From Photorhabdus noenieputensis (lineage in GTDB: Bacteria > Pseudomonadota > Gammaproteobacteria > Enterobacterales > Enterobacteriaceae), in contig NZ_RCWC01000006.1 in assembly GCF_018448935.1 (NCBI RefSeq), positions 62,001 to 126,000 on the forward strand: DNA of 64,000 bases, given 5' to 3'. The notes beneath the pieces are model-generated. The model was not told where the DNA came from. It searched no databases and saw only the letters and a list, made by a program, of their open reading frames with translations. The translations under genes were made by a program, and so were the position numbers. The number at the start of each line of letters is the position of its first letter. The stretch's first letter is position 1. Shown here in pieces: positions 17,433 to 26,098 of the stretch.

Positions 17433-17978
17433 TTAATCTCCTAAGAATTTGACAGGCGCTTCCACCAGTGATTTAACACCGTATTCACGCACCACTTTTC
17501 GCCGCAAGGTGATCGTCATGTCATAACGACGCACCCTCTGGTTATTGATAAGTTCCGGTAAAGAAGTCAGCCGACTGAGTTTGTCTACTGAAAGACCGAA
17601 ACGTTCTAATTCGTCATTGTTCTGACTGACCACCACTCCGTCACGAAAACGAGCACCGTACCGCTGGCTGTTCGGGCCATAAAAGGAAATCAAGCACACA
17701 ATTTCTTCATGACGCCATAACTTGGTTCCTTCATCAGTCTGTTTCTCAAAAGCAGGCGAGGCATCCGAAATAAAATCCGTGATAACAAAATCACACCAAT
17801 CATTATCTGCCGGTAACTGAGGCGGTTGTGCTAATGCCCATCGAGAACGCACTTTATCGTCAGGTAAACCAGAAACACCTCCCAACCAACGACTCAGCAT
17901 GTGCTCCAACTCATCATCGTACTCAGGCCCAGACGTGACAGGTGTTAACCAACCCGCTTTATCACTACCGTTACTCAT
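17433..17978 (-). CDS. Tail terminator / neck protein
   Basis: A 181-residue protein. The start at 17976-17978 is chosen because GGAGGT lies 7 bases upstream; the open frame extends further back without a ribosome binding site. The central pattern (WCDFVITDFISDASPAFEKQ, then LWRHEEIVCLISFYGPNSQR and YGARFRDGV) is that of the LIC_12616-like neck or tail-terminator family found before DUF3383 sheath genes. It caps the sheath and tube. It is the first gene of the late operon, following a terminator-like hairpin. Confidence 0.75.
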   Translation of the reverse strand: MSNGSDKAGWLTPVTSGPEYDDELEHMLSRWLGGVSGLPDDKVRSRWALAQPPQLPADNDWCDFVITDFISDASPAFEKQTDEGTKLWRHEEIVCLISFYGPNSQRYGARFRDGVVVSQNNDELERFGLSVDKLSRLTSLPELINNQRVRRYDMTITLRRKVVREYGVKSLVEAPVKFLGD

Positions 17979-18140
17979 CAAAAATACCTCCATCAAACAG
18001 CAATAACTCACCTTGCGCCTGGGTAAACTAAGCTCTGTTGAAGGCTTAGTTCCCAACATCAAGTGATGATTGATTCAATAGGGATACCGACCGCGAAAAG
18101 GTAAAAAAATATGCGTAAGCGATTCGCGACGAAAAATACG

Positions 18141-18167
18141 AAAAAGGCCGCAACACAGTGCGACCTT
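18141..18167 (-). terminator. Terminator-like hairpin ahead of the tail operon
   Basis: On the minus strand AAGGTCGCA pairs with TGCGGCCTT (one G-T pair) over a six-base loop and is followed by a five-T run. It lies 160 bases upstream of the first tail gene and could be the target of Q-mediated read-through. Confidence 0.65.
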
Positions 18168-18331
18168 CGACAATTATGATTTAAATTTTTGCTTATTTAT
18201 CAGAGTGCAATTAAGAAGATACTTAAGGTTCACTCATACCAAATAGAGTTGAATCGGATAACAGGAATTTTTTAAACCGAATTTGATGGCTTAAATCCTA
18301 ATTTCCCCCATTACCCTGCAATATCCAAATG

Positions 18332-18361
18332 AAAAAAGCCCCGACATTTCTATCAGGGCTT
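18332..18361 (-). terminator. Terminator after the Q gene
   Basis: On the minus strand AAGCCC pairs with GGGCTT across a 14-base loop, followed by a TTTTTT run, 19 bases after the Q stop codon. Confidence 0.7.
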
Positions 18362-18379
18362 ATTCGCAACTTTAACTGA

Positions 18380-18799
18380 TTAGTACACTACCATAGCTTT
18401 TTGCGTACGCACAAGCTTTTTGTGTTTTTGTACTTCATCATCCATTTCTAACTTAATATCGAGCATAGCCAAACATCCCTGAACAAAACTTTCTCCCTTT
18501 TGCAACCGGGAACGTACTTCAATATCAGGTACTTTAATTAAACGCGCGATGGACCGTTTGGAAATCCCCAAAGCGTAGTACATAAATAAGACTTCAATTT
18601 CTTCCGACTTATCTACCGTCTGCAACTTTGCGATACAAGCATCAATGATCAAGCCATCGTTATCACAACAGGAAGGACGTAATGAATGAGTTGACGCAAT
18701 CAGACCTTTAAATCCAGCAGCGATCGGTGGCCAATTAACACCTGTGGCATCATCAACCCAACCGCCCCAACACTCTAAAACTTGTTGAATATTGCGCAT
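18380..18799 (-). CDS. Antitermination protein Q
   Basis: A 139-residue protein of the phage antitermination Q family (phage 82 type). The signature is MRNIQQVLECWGGWVDD, NWPPIAAGFKGLIAS, then the SCCDNDGLIIDACIAKL element and a helix-turn-helix-like ALGISKRSIARLIKVPDIEV. It ends in QGCLAMLDIKLEMDDEV, also typical. Q loads on RNA polymerase at the late promoter and makes it pass terminators, so it should control the tail operon that follows. It is the only regulatory phage gene visible. Confidence 0.88.
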   Translation of the reverse strand: MRNIQQVLECWGGWVDDATGVNWPPIAAGFKGLIASTHSLRPSCCDNDGLIIDACIAKLQTVDKSEEIEVLFMYYALGISKRSIARLIKVPDIEVRSRLQKGESFVQGCLAMLDIKLEMDDEVQKHKKLVRTQKAMVVY

Positions 18800-18986
18800 A
18801 TATTTTGACCTTAACTTTTAGTAACAAATAGTAGTAAAAATTATTTTCATGATGGTCTCATGCATCCATGCATTCGGCATTATAACAAATTTTTCATTCT
18901 CTATTTTTGTGTTTCTCTGCTACGTAACTGCGTCGTTTAAATACATTTGTTTACTTAGTCTATTAAATACAAATAGTAAATAACCC
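18800..18986. other. Spacer upstream of Q
   Basis: I see no gene or clear signal here beyond AT-rich sequence that may contain the Q promoter. Confidence 0.4.
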
Positions 18987-19106
18987 CTATTCTGGACCAA
19001 GCTTAGTTTCAGAGGAAAACACATAAATATCGTTATTAATACGGATGGACATAAAGTGTTTCTCTTCCCCATCTACGTATTTATTATACAAATTTACAAT
19101 CTTCAT
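18987..19106 (-). CDS. Small ORF, 39 residues
   Basis: Minus-strand frame MKIVNLYNKYVDGEEKHFMS then IRINNDIYVF and SSETKLGPE. A GAGG ribosome binding site lies 7 bases before the ATG at 19104-19106. It is not recognised. It may be a genuine small phage gene upstream of Q or the start of a truncated one. Confidence 0.35.
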   Translation of the reverse strand: MKIVNLYNKYVDGEEKHFMSIRINNDIYVFSSETKLGPE

Positions 19107-19993
19107 TTAATCCTCTAATGCACCTTACTTTAAAACGCTTAGCATCTAAAGCAACACGCATGTGCTTTATTATTTGTCAAAAGTTTTCAAGTAACATAAC
19201 ACCCCCCTTTTTATTTTGAGATGAAAAATGCATTAAATAAAAAATAGCACAGATTTTTTATCTCATGGATATTTGAGTGTAAAAAATATTTTGCATCAAC
19301 TTTGAAACCCTTCGTAAAACGCCGATTAAGAATAGTTGCCATACCCATGCCGAAGACCACAAAAATCGGTCTGTTTACAACGTGATAGGCAACCAACCGG
19401 TGCAAATGTGAGATCTCAATAACTCTATTCCAAATATCTCCACCCGATTAGACCAGACATTTAAGACATCGACAGGATTAATGTTGCTAGTGATAAATTA
19501 CCGATTATCAGGTAAATATCTACGTGAAAAATTTTAACACTGTCAGATATATCCTCTTCTGAACAATGAAATTTTTAAACTTATGCTATTCAGCAGATAG
19601 CTAGCAGAAATATTCTCCTGAGCTGAAATTGCTTTTATCCGATACGCTTTTGCAGCATCAATATCTTCTGCTATTTTCTATCCTGCCTCATCTTATTTTC
19701 AGCTCTCGCCAGACGAATAGATAGATACATGCCGTTAGCAAATACTTTTTTATGCGGGAAAATTGATACCTCAAATGCCAATATTTTTCTCTGTGAGTTT
19801 TTACAAGCGAAAATAAATCCACATTATTTAAAAGTTTAATATCCTTTATTCTTAGTTACTCTGTTTTATTCCGCGCGGTCTGACAGTAATTTGAACTATA
19901 CGATAAATTCAGGTACCTATTTAAGCGGGAAATTATAATAGAAAATTGCAAAATAAACTGGAAATATAAACAGCGTCATCTGAAATGAGGCAA
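19107..19993. other. Decayed prophage sequence without intact genes
   Basis: The minus strand of about 19590-19830 carries coding-like fragments in two frames (for example IFPHKKVFANGMYLSIRLAR and, in another frame, AEDIDAAKAYRIKAISAQEN). They join into one protein only if a frameshift near 19680 is assumed. I do not recognise it. A 64-residue minus-strand frame at 19211-19405 has no ribosome binding site and no recognisable features. The interval is probably prophage debris between tRNA-Thr and Q. Confidence 0.4.
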
Positions 19994-20028
19994 GAAAAAA
20001 GCCGTTACCTTCTGAAAAGATAACGGCT
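19994..20028 (-). terminator. Terminator of tRNA-Thr
   Basis: On the minus strand GCCGTTATC pairs with GGTAACGGC (with G-U pairs) across a short loop and is followed by TTTTTT, just downstream of the tRNA. Confidence 0.75.
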
Positions 20029-20039
20029 TCTTATTGATT

Positions 20040-20115
<76 letters not shown>

Positions 20116-20716
20116 GTATTTCAGGGATAGCCCCTGAAAGCGAGCGCAGTATATTACAACCCAAAGCAAACAATCAAGCATAAATAATAGATTATTTAAA
20201 AATATTACCAAAACACTTATCATTAGCGACATGCTCAACAACATACCATGACTTGAAAGCCCACTGATGCAAGGCTACCACCACGAATCTTCAGAATTAC
20301 CTTAATTACTTATTATGATGCAACCGACGATCTGGTTATTTTCAACCTCAAAAAAATAGCTCATTTACTGACAAATCAGAAATACCAACAGCATGCTTTA
20401 TAACCGTTGCTATCTCTGTTAGAAAATAACCACTGGTCATAAAGCAACCTTGTCGTTCAAAAGCAGTGGAAAATTTAGACATTCAAGAGGTAAGCCATAA
20501 TAGCTTTCTTATCATTATCTCATTGTCAGAATCACAACTTTTCCACTTTACTTTGAATTATTACCACTGGGAAATAGTTGACTGCTATAAATGCAATGTG
20601 ATATTTAAATTAGACGCAAATCAAAAAAACTAAATCAGGTATGCGCTAATATTAAGTGTAAGTTAAATCATTTCTATAGGTTATTATACTCAAAATCATT
20701 AATTACGAGGTAAATT
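20116..20716. other. Intergenic region before the biosynthetic operon, with decayed minus-strand gene
   Basis: On the minus strand, about 20300-20480, a coding relic runs as FERQGCFMTSGYFLTEIATV, then KHAVGISDLSVNELFF, and continues in another frame as EVENNQIVGCIIIS. So a frameshifted gene of unknown type is present. The last 150 bases before 20717 are AT-rich and probably hold the promoter of the operon. GAGG lies 8 bases before its first ATG. Confidence 0.4.
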
Positions 20717-21082
20717 ATGTTGGGCAAAAATAACTTAATTGCACATCAAGTCTTATTTACCTTCAAGGATGGAATAAGCTGGGATAGTGAAAAAGCTATA
20801 TTAGCAGAGAAGGTGACTTTAAATCATATAAATGAGATAAGTGAAATAAAAGGATGGTTTTGTGGTCGCAGTACAGTAGACAGAAAACAATCAGTTGACT
20901 TTAGTTTAATTGGTTACTTTGAAAGTTACGAAGACCTGAACATATATATGCATCATCCCGATCATATAAAAGGCGTAGTGCTGTGGAAAGAAATAAGTAC
21001 ATGGACAGTCTCTGATATTATTATTGATGCAAATAAGTTGATAAATTTCACTCAGTTAATAGGAAAGTCGTATGGAGTTTGA
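20717..21082 (+). CDS. Dabb (stress-responsive A/B barrel) family protein
   Basis: A 121-residue protein with the Dabb fold: IAHQVLFTFKDGISWDSEKA at the start, a central GWFCGRSTVD and FSLIGYFESYEDLNIYMHHP, then DHIKGVVLWKEISTW. The YxxHPxH element is the classic Dabb motif. Dabb proteins form dimeric barrels, and some act as cyclases or isomerases in secondary metabolism. It opens a seven-gene operon and overlaps the next gene by 11 bases. An isomerase or cyclase role on the prephenate-derived product is possible but inferred. Confidence 0.8.
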   Translation: MLGKNNLIAHQVLFTFKDGISWDSEKAILAEKVTLNHINEISEIKGWFCGRSTVDRKQSVDFSLIGYFESYEDLNIYMHHPDHIKGVVLWKEISTWTVSDIIIDANKLINFTQLIGKSYGV

Positions 21083-21494
21083 CGAGAACCTACATAAAAG
21101 TGTCGTCGTTATCGCTGATAGCCTGCCACTTGGGTTAGCCATGAATGCACTGAGCGTCATTAGTGTTTCAATCGGTAGAAATATTAACGGCATTGTGGGG
21201 CATGATGTCTTTAGTAAAGATAGCATTTGTTATCCCGGTGTCATTAAAACGCCTTTGCCTATTTTGAAAGCAAGCCATGATGTACTGGATGCTATTCATA
21301 ATGAATTAAAATCTAACGATAATTTTAAACTGAGTCCCTTTTCCTGTTTAGCACAATCATGCAGAACATATGAGGAATACGAAGGAAAATTATCTGCTGA
21401 GCATTCCGATGAATTGAAGTTATCCGGAATTGGCATAGTTGGACCAAAGAAAGATATCAATAAACTCACTGGCAACTTACCACTTTATAAATAA
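21072..21494 (+). CDS. DUF2000 family protein
   Basis: A 140-residue protein resembling DUF2000: KSVVVIADSLPLGLAMNALS at the N-terminus, SIGRNINGIVGHDV in the middle, and the C-terminal LKLSGIGIVGPKKDINKLTG. The family is related to peptidyl-tRNA hydrolase 2-like folds and its function is unknown. It overlaps the Dabb gene by 11 bases and is followed 13 bases later by the ligase gene, so it is co-transcribed. Its presence in a biosynthetic operon is the only clue to its role. Confidence 0.75.
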   Translation: MEFDENLHKSVVVIADSLPLGLAMNALSVISVSIGRNINGIVGHDVFSKDSICYPGVIKTPLPILKASHDVLDAIHNELKSNDNFKLSPFSCLAQSCRTYEEYEGKLSAEHSDELKLSGIGIVGPKKDINKLTGNLPLYK

Positions 21495-21507
21495 CCAGGT
21501 AGCATAT

Positions 21508-22911
21508 ATGTATTCCATTTTTAGAACCGATCTTCATGAGTTAGGGGTGAAGTACCTTACCGAACTAAAAAGATATATGTCCGGCGAGATAGATATCCCC
21601 GCATTGGAAAAAATACAATATGGAAAATTGAAAGAAATCATAAACTATACGAAGAAGGGTTCAACTTTCTACCAAGATCGTCTAAACGCAATAAACCCAA
21701 GTGATGATGATAATTTATCCTCACTTGTTGAAAAACTGCCCTTTACCACAAAATTAGACTTAAGTAAGGCAGGAAATACGATATCTTCCGATAGCCTGAG
21801 TAATGCTTGGATATATTATGAAACCACAGGGACAACTGGGCCATCCACGCCCTGTCCTCGCAATGAAACAGATTCTTTAGTCAATAATAGCTTCCTGACC
21901 TTGCAATATGAGTCTATTTTTAACCAGGAAGGTAAACAACACATTATTGGCGTGATGGGTCCAACGGAATTGCACTCTACTGGCGACACCTTTGAAGATG
22001 TATTTCGCAGTTTAGGGCATACCGTTATCAAAATGTGGCCTCGTTCGCCCGTTGTTGGCATGCACAGAGTTCTCAGGCTGATACAAGACCTGAAAATAAC
22101 CGCTTTAGTTTGCACACCTGCGGTCGCTGCTGAGTTGCTAAAATATTGCCGGAACAATGCATGTGATGCAAAAGAATTAGGTATCGAGATCATTTTAGTC
22201 CTTGGCGAACTTATTACGCCAAATAGATTAACAAACTTATCTCGGAATTGGGGCGCTAAAATTTACAACTGTATGTATGCCTCCCAAGAAACATCAATTC
22301 TGGCAGCTTGTAACGACACCAATAAGCTTATTACTATCCCATACAACAATTACTACGAACTCATTTGCCCTTTTACTCAACAAAAACTCAATGTTGGTGA
22401 TAATCACGTTGCTGGTGAATTAGTGATTACCCATTTATATAAAGGGAATAAACCTCTGATTCGATACAAAACGGGGGATATGGTTCGGTGTAAAGCAATA
22501 GGCTTAAATCAATGGGAAATAGAACCCATCGGCAGAGTAAAAGATGTATTAGTATTAAACAATGCTAATGTCTATGCTTTTGATATTGAAAATGCCATCT
22601 TTGAAGAACTCGAATATTGTTTTGAATATTTTATTGAAATCAACAATACAGCCGGTACAGATGAGCTTAAGATCACTTTAGAGCCATGTGACGAATTAAA
22701 TAATGCGTCACTCATTAGCAAGATAAAACAAAAAATGGAATCCAAATTCAATATGAACGTCGACATCCATGTAGGAGATGTCGGTGGACTTATTGGAACC
22801 GCGGCAATGGTAAGCTGGAAAGCTGCACGTATCCATGATCTGAGAGATGATACCAACAATATTGAACGAAATTCAGCTTTAGAGATTATGAACAAGAGGG
22901 CCAATAAATGA
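21508..22911 (+). CDS. Adenylate-forming enzyme, phenylacetate-CoA ligase-like
   Basis: A 467-residue protein starting at ATG 21508, which has AGGT 8 bases upstream. The longer open frame starts inside the DUF2000 gene. It has the PaaK-like layout: an N-terminal helix set (LEKIQYGKLKEIINYTKKGS), the phosphate-binding loop YETTGTTGPSTP at residues 104-115, LVLGELITPNRLTNLSRNWG, then LIRYKTGDMVRCK and GRVKDVLVLNNANVYAFDIE. It should activate a carboxylate as an acyl-adenylate. The partner could be CoA or an amine, giving an amide. The core motif has ETTGTTG in place of the usual SSGTTG. It overlaps the aminotransferase gene by 4 bases. Confidence 0.85.
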   Translation: MYSIFRTDLHELGVKYLTELKRYMSGEIDIPALEKIQYGKLKEIINYTKKGSTFYQDRLNAINPSDDDNLSSLVEKLPFTTKLDLSKAGNTISSDSLSNAWIYYETTGTTGPSTPCPRNETDSLVNNSFLTLQYESIFNQEGKQHIIGVMGPTELHSTGDTFEDVFRSLGHTVIKMWPRSPVVGMHRVLRLIQDLKITALVCTPAVAAELLKYCRNNACDAKELGIEIILVLGELITPNRLTNLSRNWGAKIYNCMYASQETSILAACNDTNKLITIPYNNYYELICPFTQQKLNVGDNHVAGELVITHLYKGNKPLIRYKTGDMVRCKAIGLNQWEIEPIGRVKDVLVLNNANVYAFDIENAIFEELEYCFEYFIEINNTAGTDELKITLEPCDELNNASLISKIKQKMESKFNMNVDIHVGDVGGLIGTAAMVSWKAARIHDLRDDTNNIERNSALEIMNKRANK

Positions 22912-23855
22912 CAAACAATATCGTTAGCCCAGTGAATAAAGATTGGATCGTATTTCTAGACGGGGAATATCTCAATTTTAGCAATGCGACCTTTCTTGCC
23001 AATACCCAAGCTTTAAATTATGGCACCGGTATATTTGAAGGAATCCGAGCTTATTGGGATCAAGACAATAACCAACTGAATCTATTTAGAGTGCATGAGC
23101 ACTATGAACGGTTAATTCAATCAGCTAAAACATTAAAAATTGAATTACCCTATACTAGTCAGGAGTTAATCGACATTACTAAAAACATCATTATTAAAAA
23201 TGGCTTCAAACAAGACATTTATATCAGGCCATTAGCGCTTAAAAAGTCGTTAATGCCGGGTGAAAAATTTGGCGTTAAGCTAAGCGGTGTAAATTCAACC
23301 CTCTGTATTAACGCTTTACCTATGGGCGCTTACACGAAAAAAACAGATTTTAAATGCCTTATTTCAAAATGGCGACGTGTATCAAATGCGGCAATTCCAT
23401 CATCGGCCAAAATTACCGGCACTTATGTTAATTCCGCACTTGCTCATGAAGATGCCAAAGAAAATGGATTTGATGATGCTATCATGTTGAATGAACAAGG
23501 CATGTGTGCAGAAGCAAGTACATCAAATGTTTTTATTGTTAAGGATAATTGCGTTATTACACCATCACTTAGCGCTGGCATACTCAATGGAATAACCAGA
23601 CAATCTATTTTCGATATTTGTAAATTCCGCAATATTTCCTGCATTGAGTCAGAAATTCAACAAAAGGATCTCTATGAAGCAGATGCCTGCTTTTTAACAG
23701 GTACCGGCCTTGAAATATCAATTGTTTCGCAAATAGACGATGTGTCATATAGACAAAAAGAAGACTCTATAGCCAATGTTATTGCCCAAGATTATCAAGA
23801 AATAATCAGAGGCAGAATAGATAAATTCTCACATTGGTTAAATCCGGTTTATTAG
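22908..23855 (+). CDS. Class IV aminotransferase (branched-chain type, IlvE-like)
   Basis: A 315-residue PLP enzyme. Family markers are WIVFLDGEYLNFSNATFLAN, GTGIFEGIRAYWD, catalytic Lys168 in SSAKITGTYVNSALAHEDAK, GFDDAIMLNEQGMCAEASTS and NVFIVKDN, and a C-terminal EADACFLTGTGLEI. The length is normal. Core branched-chain amino acid synthesis normally uses ilvE in the ilv operon, so this copy is likely dedicated to the pathway. Its natural substrate may be the decarboxylated keto acid made by the next gene, giving a dihydro-aromatic amino acid. Confidence 0.88.
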   Translation: MTNNIVSPVNKDWIVFLDGEYLNFSNATFLANTQALNYGTGIFEGIRAYWDQDNNQLNLFRVHEHYERLIQSAKTLKIELPYTSQELIDITKNIIIKNGFKQDIYIRPLALKKSLMPGEKFGVKLSGVNSTLCINALPMGAYTKKTDFKCLISKWRRVSNAAIPSSAKITGTYVNSALAHEDAKENGFDDAIMLNEQGMCAEASTSNVFIVKDNCVITPSLSAGILNGITRQSIFDICKFRNISCIESEIQQKDLYEADACFLTGTGLEISIVSQIDDVSYRQKEDSIANVIAQDYQEIIRGRIDKFSHWLNPVY

Positions 23856-23876
23856 TGTAATTCCAGGAGAGACATC

Positions 23877-24455
23877 ATGGAATGTGTTTTTTTTAGTTTC
23901 TACAAAGATACATTTGATGTTCTAAATATTGCTACCTTAGGCCCGTCAGGCACAAGTAGTGAACAATCCGCTATTCGTTTTGGTGAATTTGCTATTAAAA
24001 ATAACGTCGCCAGAAGTTACCAGATTGTTTTGTGTAATACTTATGAAGAAGCAAGTAATCAAATTATTTTAAATAACTGTCAGGCATTGGTGGTAGCCAA
24101 TGCTTATTACAATATCAGTGAGTTTTATATGGATAACAGGTTTAACTTGTCATCCGCATTTTTAAACTACACGCCTAATTACGGTATCGCTATTCGTGAT
24201 GAATTAACTACAGATAATATCGTCATTGCAACTCATCCGGCACCAAAGGCTTTAATCCCAGAGTTGTTGCCTGATAATCTAAGAATTGCAGATATCATTT
24301 TTAAAGACTCAACCAGTTCAGCGGCAAAAGCAGTCGCCAATTCAGAGGTAGATGCCGCACTCACGACCGAAGTGGCGGCAAAATTACACAATTTAAAATT
24401 TATTTCTCATATTCGACCAATTCAAATGCTTTGGTCAGTATTTACAGCCGCATAA
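23877..24455 (+). CDS. Prephenate decarboxylase, BacA-like
   Basis: A 192-residue protein built on the prephenate dehydratase fold but without its ACT domain. Seen are TLGPSGTSSEQSA at residues 20-32, FYMDNRFNLSSAFLNYTPNY and GIAIRDE, THPAPKALIPELL, then DSTSSAAKAVANSEVDAALT and a C-terminal IQMLWSVF. These match BacA of bacilysin biosynthesis, which decarboxylates prephenate without aromatising the ring. True dehydratases carry a TRF motif, absent here. Photorhabdus is known to use such an enzyme to make 2,5-dihydrophenylalanine, and this gene very probably is or resembles it. Ribosome binding site GGAG lies 8 bases upstream. Confidence 0.88.
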   Translation: MECVFFSFYKDTFDVLNIATLGPSGTSSEQSAIRFGEFAIKNNVARSYQIVLCNTYEEASNQIILNNCQALVVANAYYNISEFYMDNRFNLSSAFLNYTPNYGIAIRDELTTDNIVIATHPAPKALIPELLPDNLRIADIIFKDSTSSAAKAVANSEVDAALTTEVAAKLHNLKFISHIRPIQMLWSVFTAA

Positions 24456-24523
24456 AAGCTAATATTGCTTTAAAATAGGCAAATATATAGATCTTTTTAA
24501 AATTTCAATATACAGAGGTTATT

Positions 24524-25066
24524 ATGTCTTTACTTACGCTACACACCATTACTACCACACCTGAAAAAAGTAAAAAATTACTTCAAAGTTCTATTAATGA
24601 CTTCGGCTGGGTACCTAACCAAAGTGGTTATATGTCAGAATCCCCTTCACTATTAGCCGCTTATCAACGAGCACACGACCTATTTATTGATAGTTCATTG
24701 AATGAAGAGGAAAAAGCTGTAGTGTGGATTACAACCGGCATAGAAAATGGTTGTAATTATACAATTCAAGCACACGCTTTTATTGCAATTCATAATGGTG
24801 TAGACAAAAAAACGGTTAAAGCATTGATTGAAAAAACCGACGATCTCTCCCCACGATTATTGGCACTGCGTGAATTTACCACAGAGGTTATTTACTGCCG
24901 GGGGCAATTGAAAAGAAATGTTATTGATCTATTTTTAAGCCGTGGTTTCAGCAAACAAAGTATGTTGGACGTTGTGTTAGGCGTTTCTCAAAAGAATATG
25001 TCTACAATTCTCAATAGTATTGCCGGAACTGAAATTGATGATAAATTCAAGCTGGGCGACCTTTAA
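24524..25066 (+). CDS. AhpD/carboxymuconolactone decarboxylase-like protein lacking one active-site Cys
   Basis: A 180-residue helical protein with the AhpD-like pattern: YQRAHDLFIDSSLNEEEKAV, then ITTGIENGCNYTIQAHAFIA and LREFTTEVIYCRGQL. The usual redox motif is E-x-x-C-x-x-C-x-x-x-H. Here it is E74, C77, T80, H84, so the second Cys is Thr and disulfide cycling is impossible. A thiol-only or acid-base role is likely. The gene sits 68 bases after the decarboxylase and 21 bases before the next gene. Confidence 0.82.
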   Translation: MSLLTLHTITTTPEKSKKLLQSSINDFGWVPNQSGYMSESPSLLAAYQRAHDLFIDSSLNEEEKAVVWITTGIENGCNYTIQAHAFIAIHNGVDKKTVKALIEKTDDLSPRLLALREFTTEVIYCRGQLKRNVIDLFLSRGFSKQSMLDVVLGVSQKNMSTILNSIAGTEIDDKFKLGDL

Positions 25067-25087
25067 CTGATATTGAAAGGCATCAAT

Positions 25088-26035
25088 ATGCTTTATGTCG
25101 ATAAAGAAACCGTTGCACGTTATTTGACGATGGAACTTAGTCTTAAGCTAAGTGAAATAGCATTTAAATTGCAATCGGAGAGAAAAGTAGAACAACCTTT
25201 ACGCAATATCGTTAAAGGAGAAGACGGCTTAATGGGCACCATGCCGATTTATATTAAGGAAGGGCCATACAAAGGGTTTGGGCTAAAATCGGTGGTAGTG
25301 AGGTTTCAAAGCAACAGCGATAAACCTTCACACATCGGTAGTGTGTTAGTTTACGACGAACCGGGAGTTTCAGGGATTGCAGCGGTAGATGCCGGCGCTA
25401 TCACAGAAATTCGCACAGCCGCCGCCTCTGCCTATGCAACCCATCTGCTTGCCGCAAAGGATGCCAGCCGGTTGGCGATACTTGGCACTGGCTTACAAGC
25501 AAAAGCACATCTGCAAGCCATGTTATATGTACGCCCGATTAAAGAAGTCACTTTATGGGGTCGTAATGCAGAAAGATGCCGTGAATTTGCCTCATGGTGT
25601 GATAAAACACTCAATCTTCCCATTTCGATCAAAGCCTCACCTGCTGAGGCTGTACTCAATAGTGACATCATTTGCACAACCACAGCATCGCGTGCCCCTA
25701 TACTCAATAGAAAAGAGTTACCGGTTAAATGTCATGTCAATGCCATTGGCGCTTCGGCCTTGGGGTTTCAAGAACTTAGCGAAGATATGTATAGCAATAC
25801 AACCCTATTTACTGATTCCAATGAATCAGTACTTGCCGCCTCTCAATCTGTTATTAAGGCAAGGGAGAAAGGTATTATTAACGGGTCAGATATTGGGATA
25901 GAAATTGGTACCGTTTCTCAATCTCATTCCAATTTGTGCGATCAGGGTGTGACTATCTTTCAATCCGTTGGTTTGGCTGTTCAAGATATGGTATTTTCTC
26001 GGGAAGTCATTCGACAACTAATAAAAATGTCTTAA
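25088..26035 (+). CDS. Ornithine cyclodeaminase/mu-crystallin family protein
   Basis: A 315-residue protein starting at ATG 25088, where GAAAGG lies 7 bases upstream; an in-frame extension of five codons is less likely. The family markers are AVDAGAITEIRTAAASAYAT, RLAILGTGLQAKAHLQAM (the NAD-binding loop), VNAIGASALGFQEL and LFTDSNES. Members act as cyclodeaminases, alanine or imino-acid dehydrogenases, or reductases. In this operon it might reduce or cyclise an amino or imino acid derived from prephenate. It ends the operon and is followed by a MITE-like repeat. Confidence 0.85.
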   Translation: MLYVDKETVARYLTMELSLKLSEIAFKLQSERKVEQPLRNIVKGEDGLMGTMPIYIKEGPYKGFGLKSVVVRFQSNSDKPSHIGSVLVYDEPGVSGIAAVDAGAITEIRTAAASAYATHLLAAKDASRLAILGTGLQAKAHLQAMLYVRPIKEVTLWGRNAERCREFASWCDKTLNLPISIKASPAEAVLNSDIICTTTASRAPILNRKELPVKCHVNAIGASALGFQELSEDMYSNTTLFTDSNESVLAASQSVIKAREKGIINGSDIGIEIGTVSQSHSNLCDQGVTIFQSVGLAVQDMVFSREVIRQLIKMS

Positions 26036-26098
26036 CTGTTTTGAATGAAAATATGCCAGACTTAAGACGTTCAGCATTAGAAAAATGTCGTTATTGTC

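Larger units (their letters stand above)
17979..18379. other. Late leader region between Q and tail genes
   Basis: No gene fits these 400 bases. Two minus-strand hairpins followed by T runs lie at 18332-18361 and 18141-18167. In lambdoid phages the Q protein acts at a late promoter just downstream of its gene so that polymerase reads through such a terminator into the late genes. The order Q, terminator, tail genes fits that scheme. I could not assign the promoter hexamers with confidence. Confidence 0.5.

Noticed and set aside
19211..19405. A 64-residue minus-strand frame between Q and tRNA-Thr
   Set aside because: No ribosome binding site, no recognisable features and surrounded by decayed sequence.
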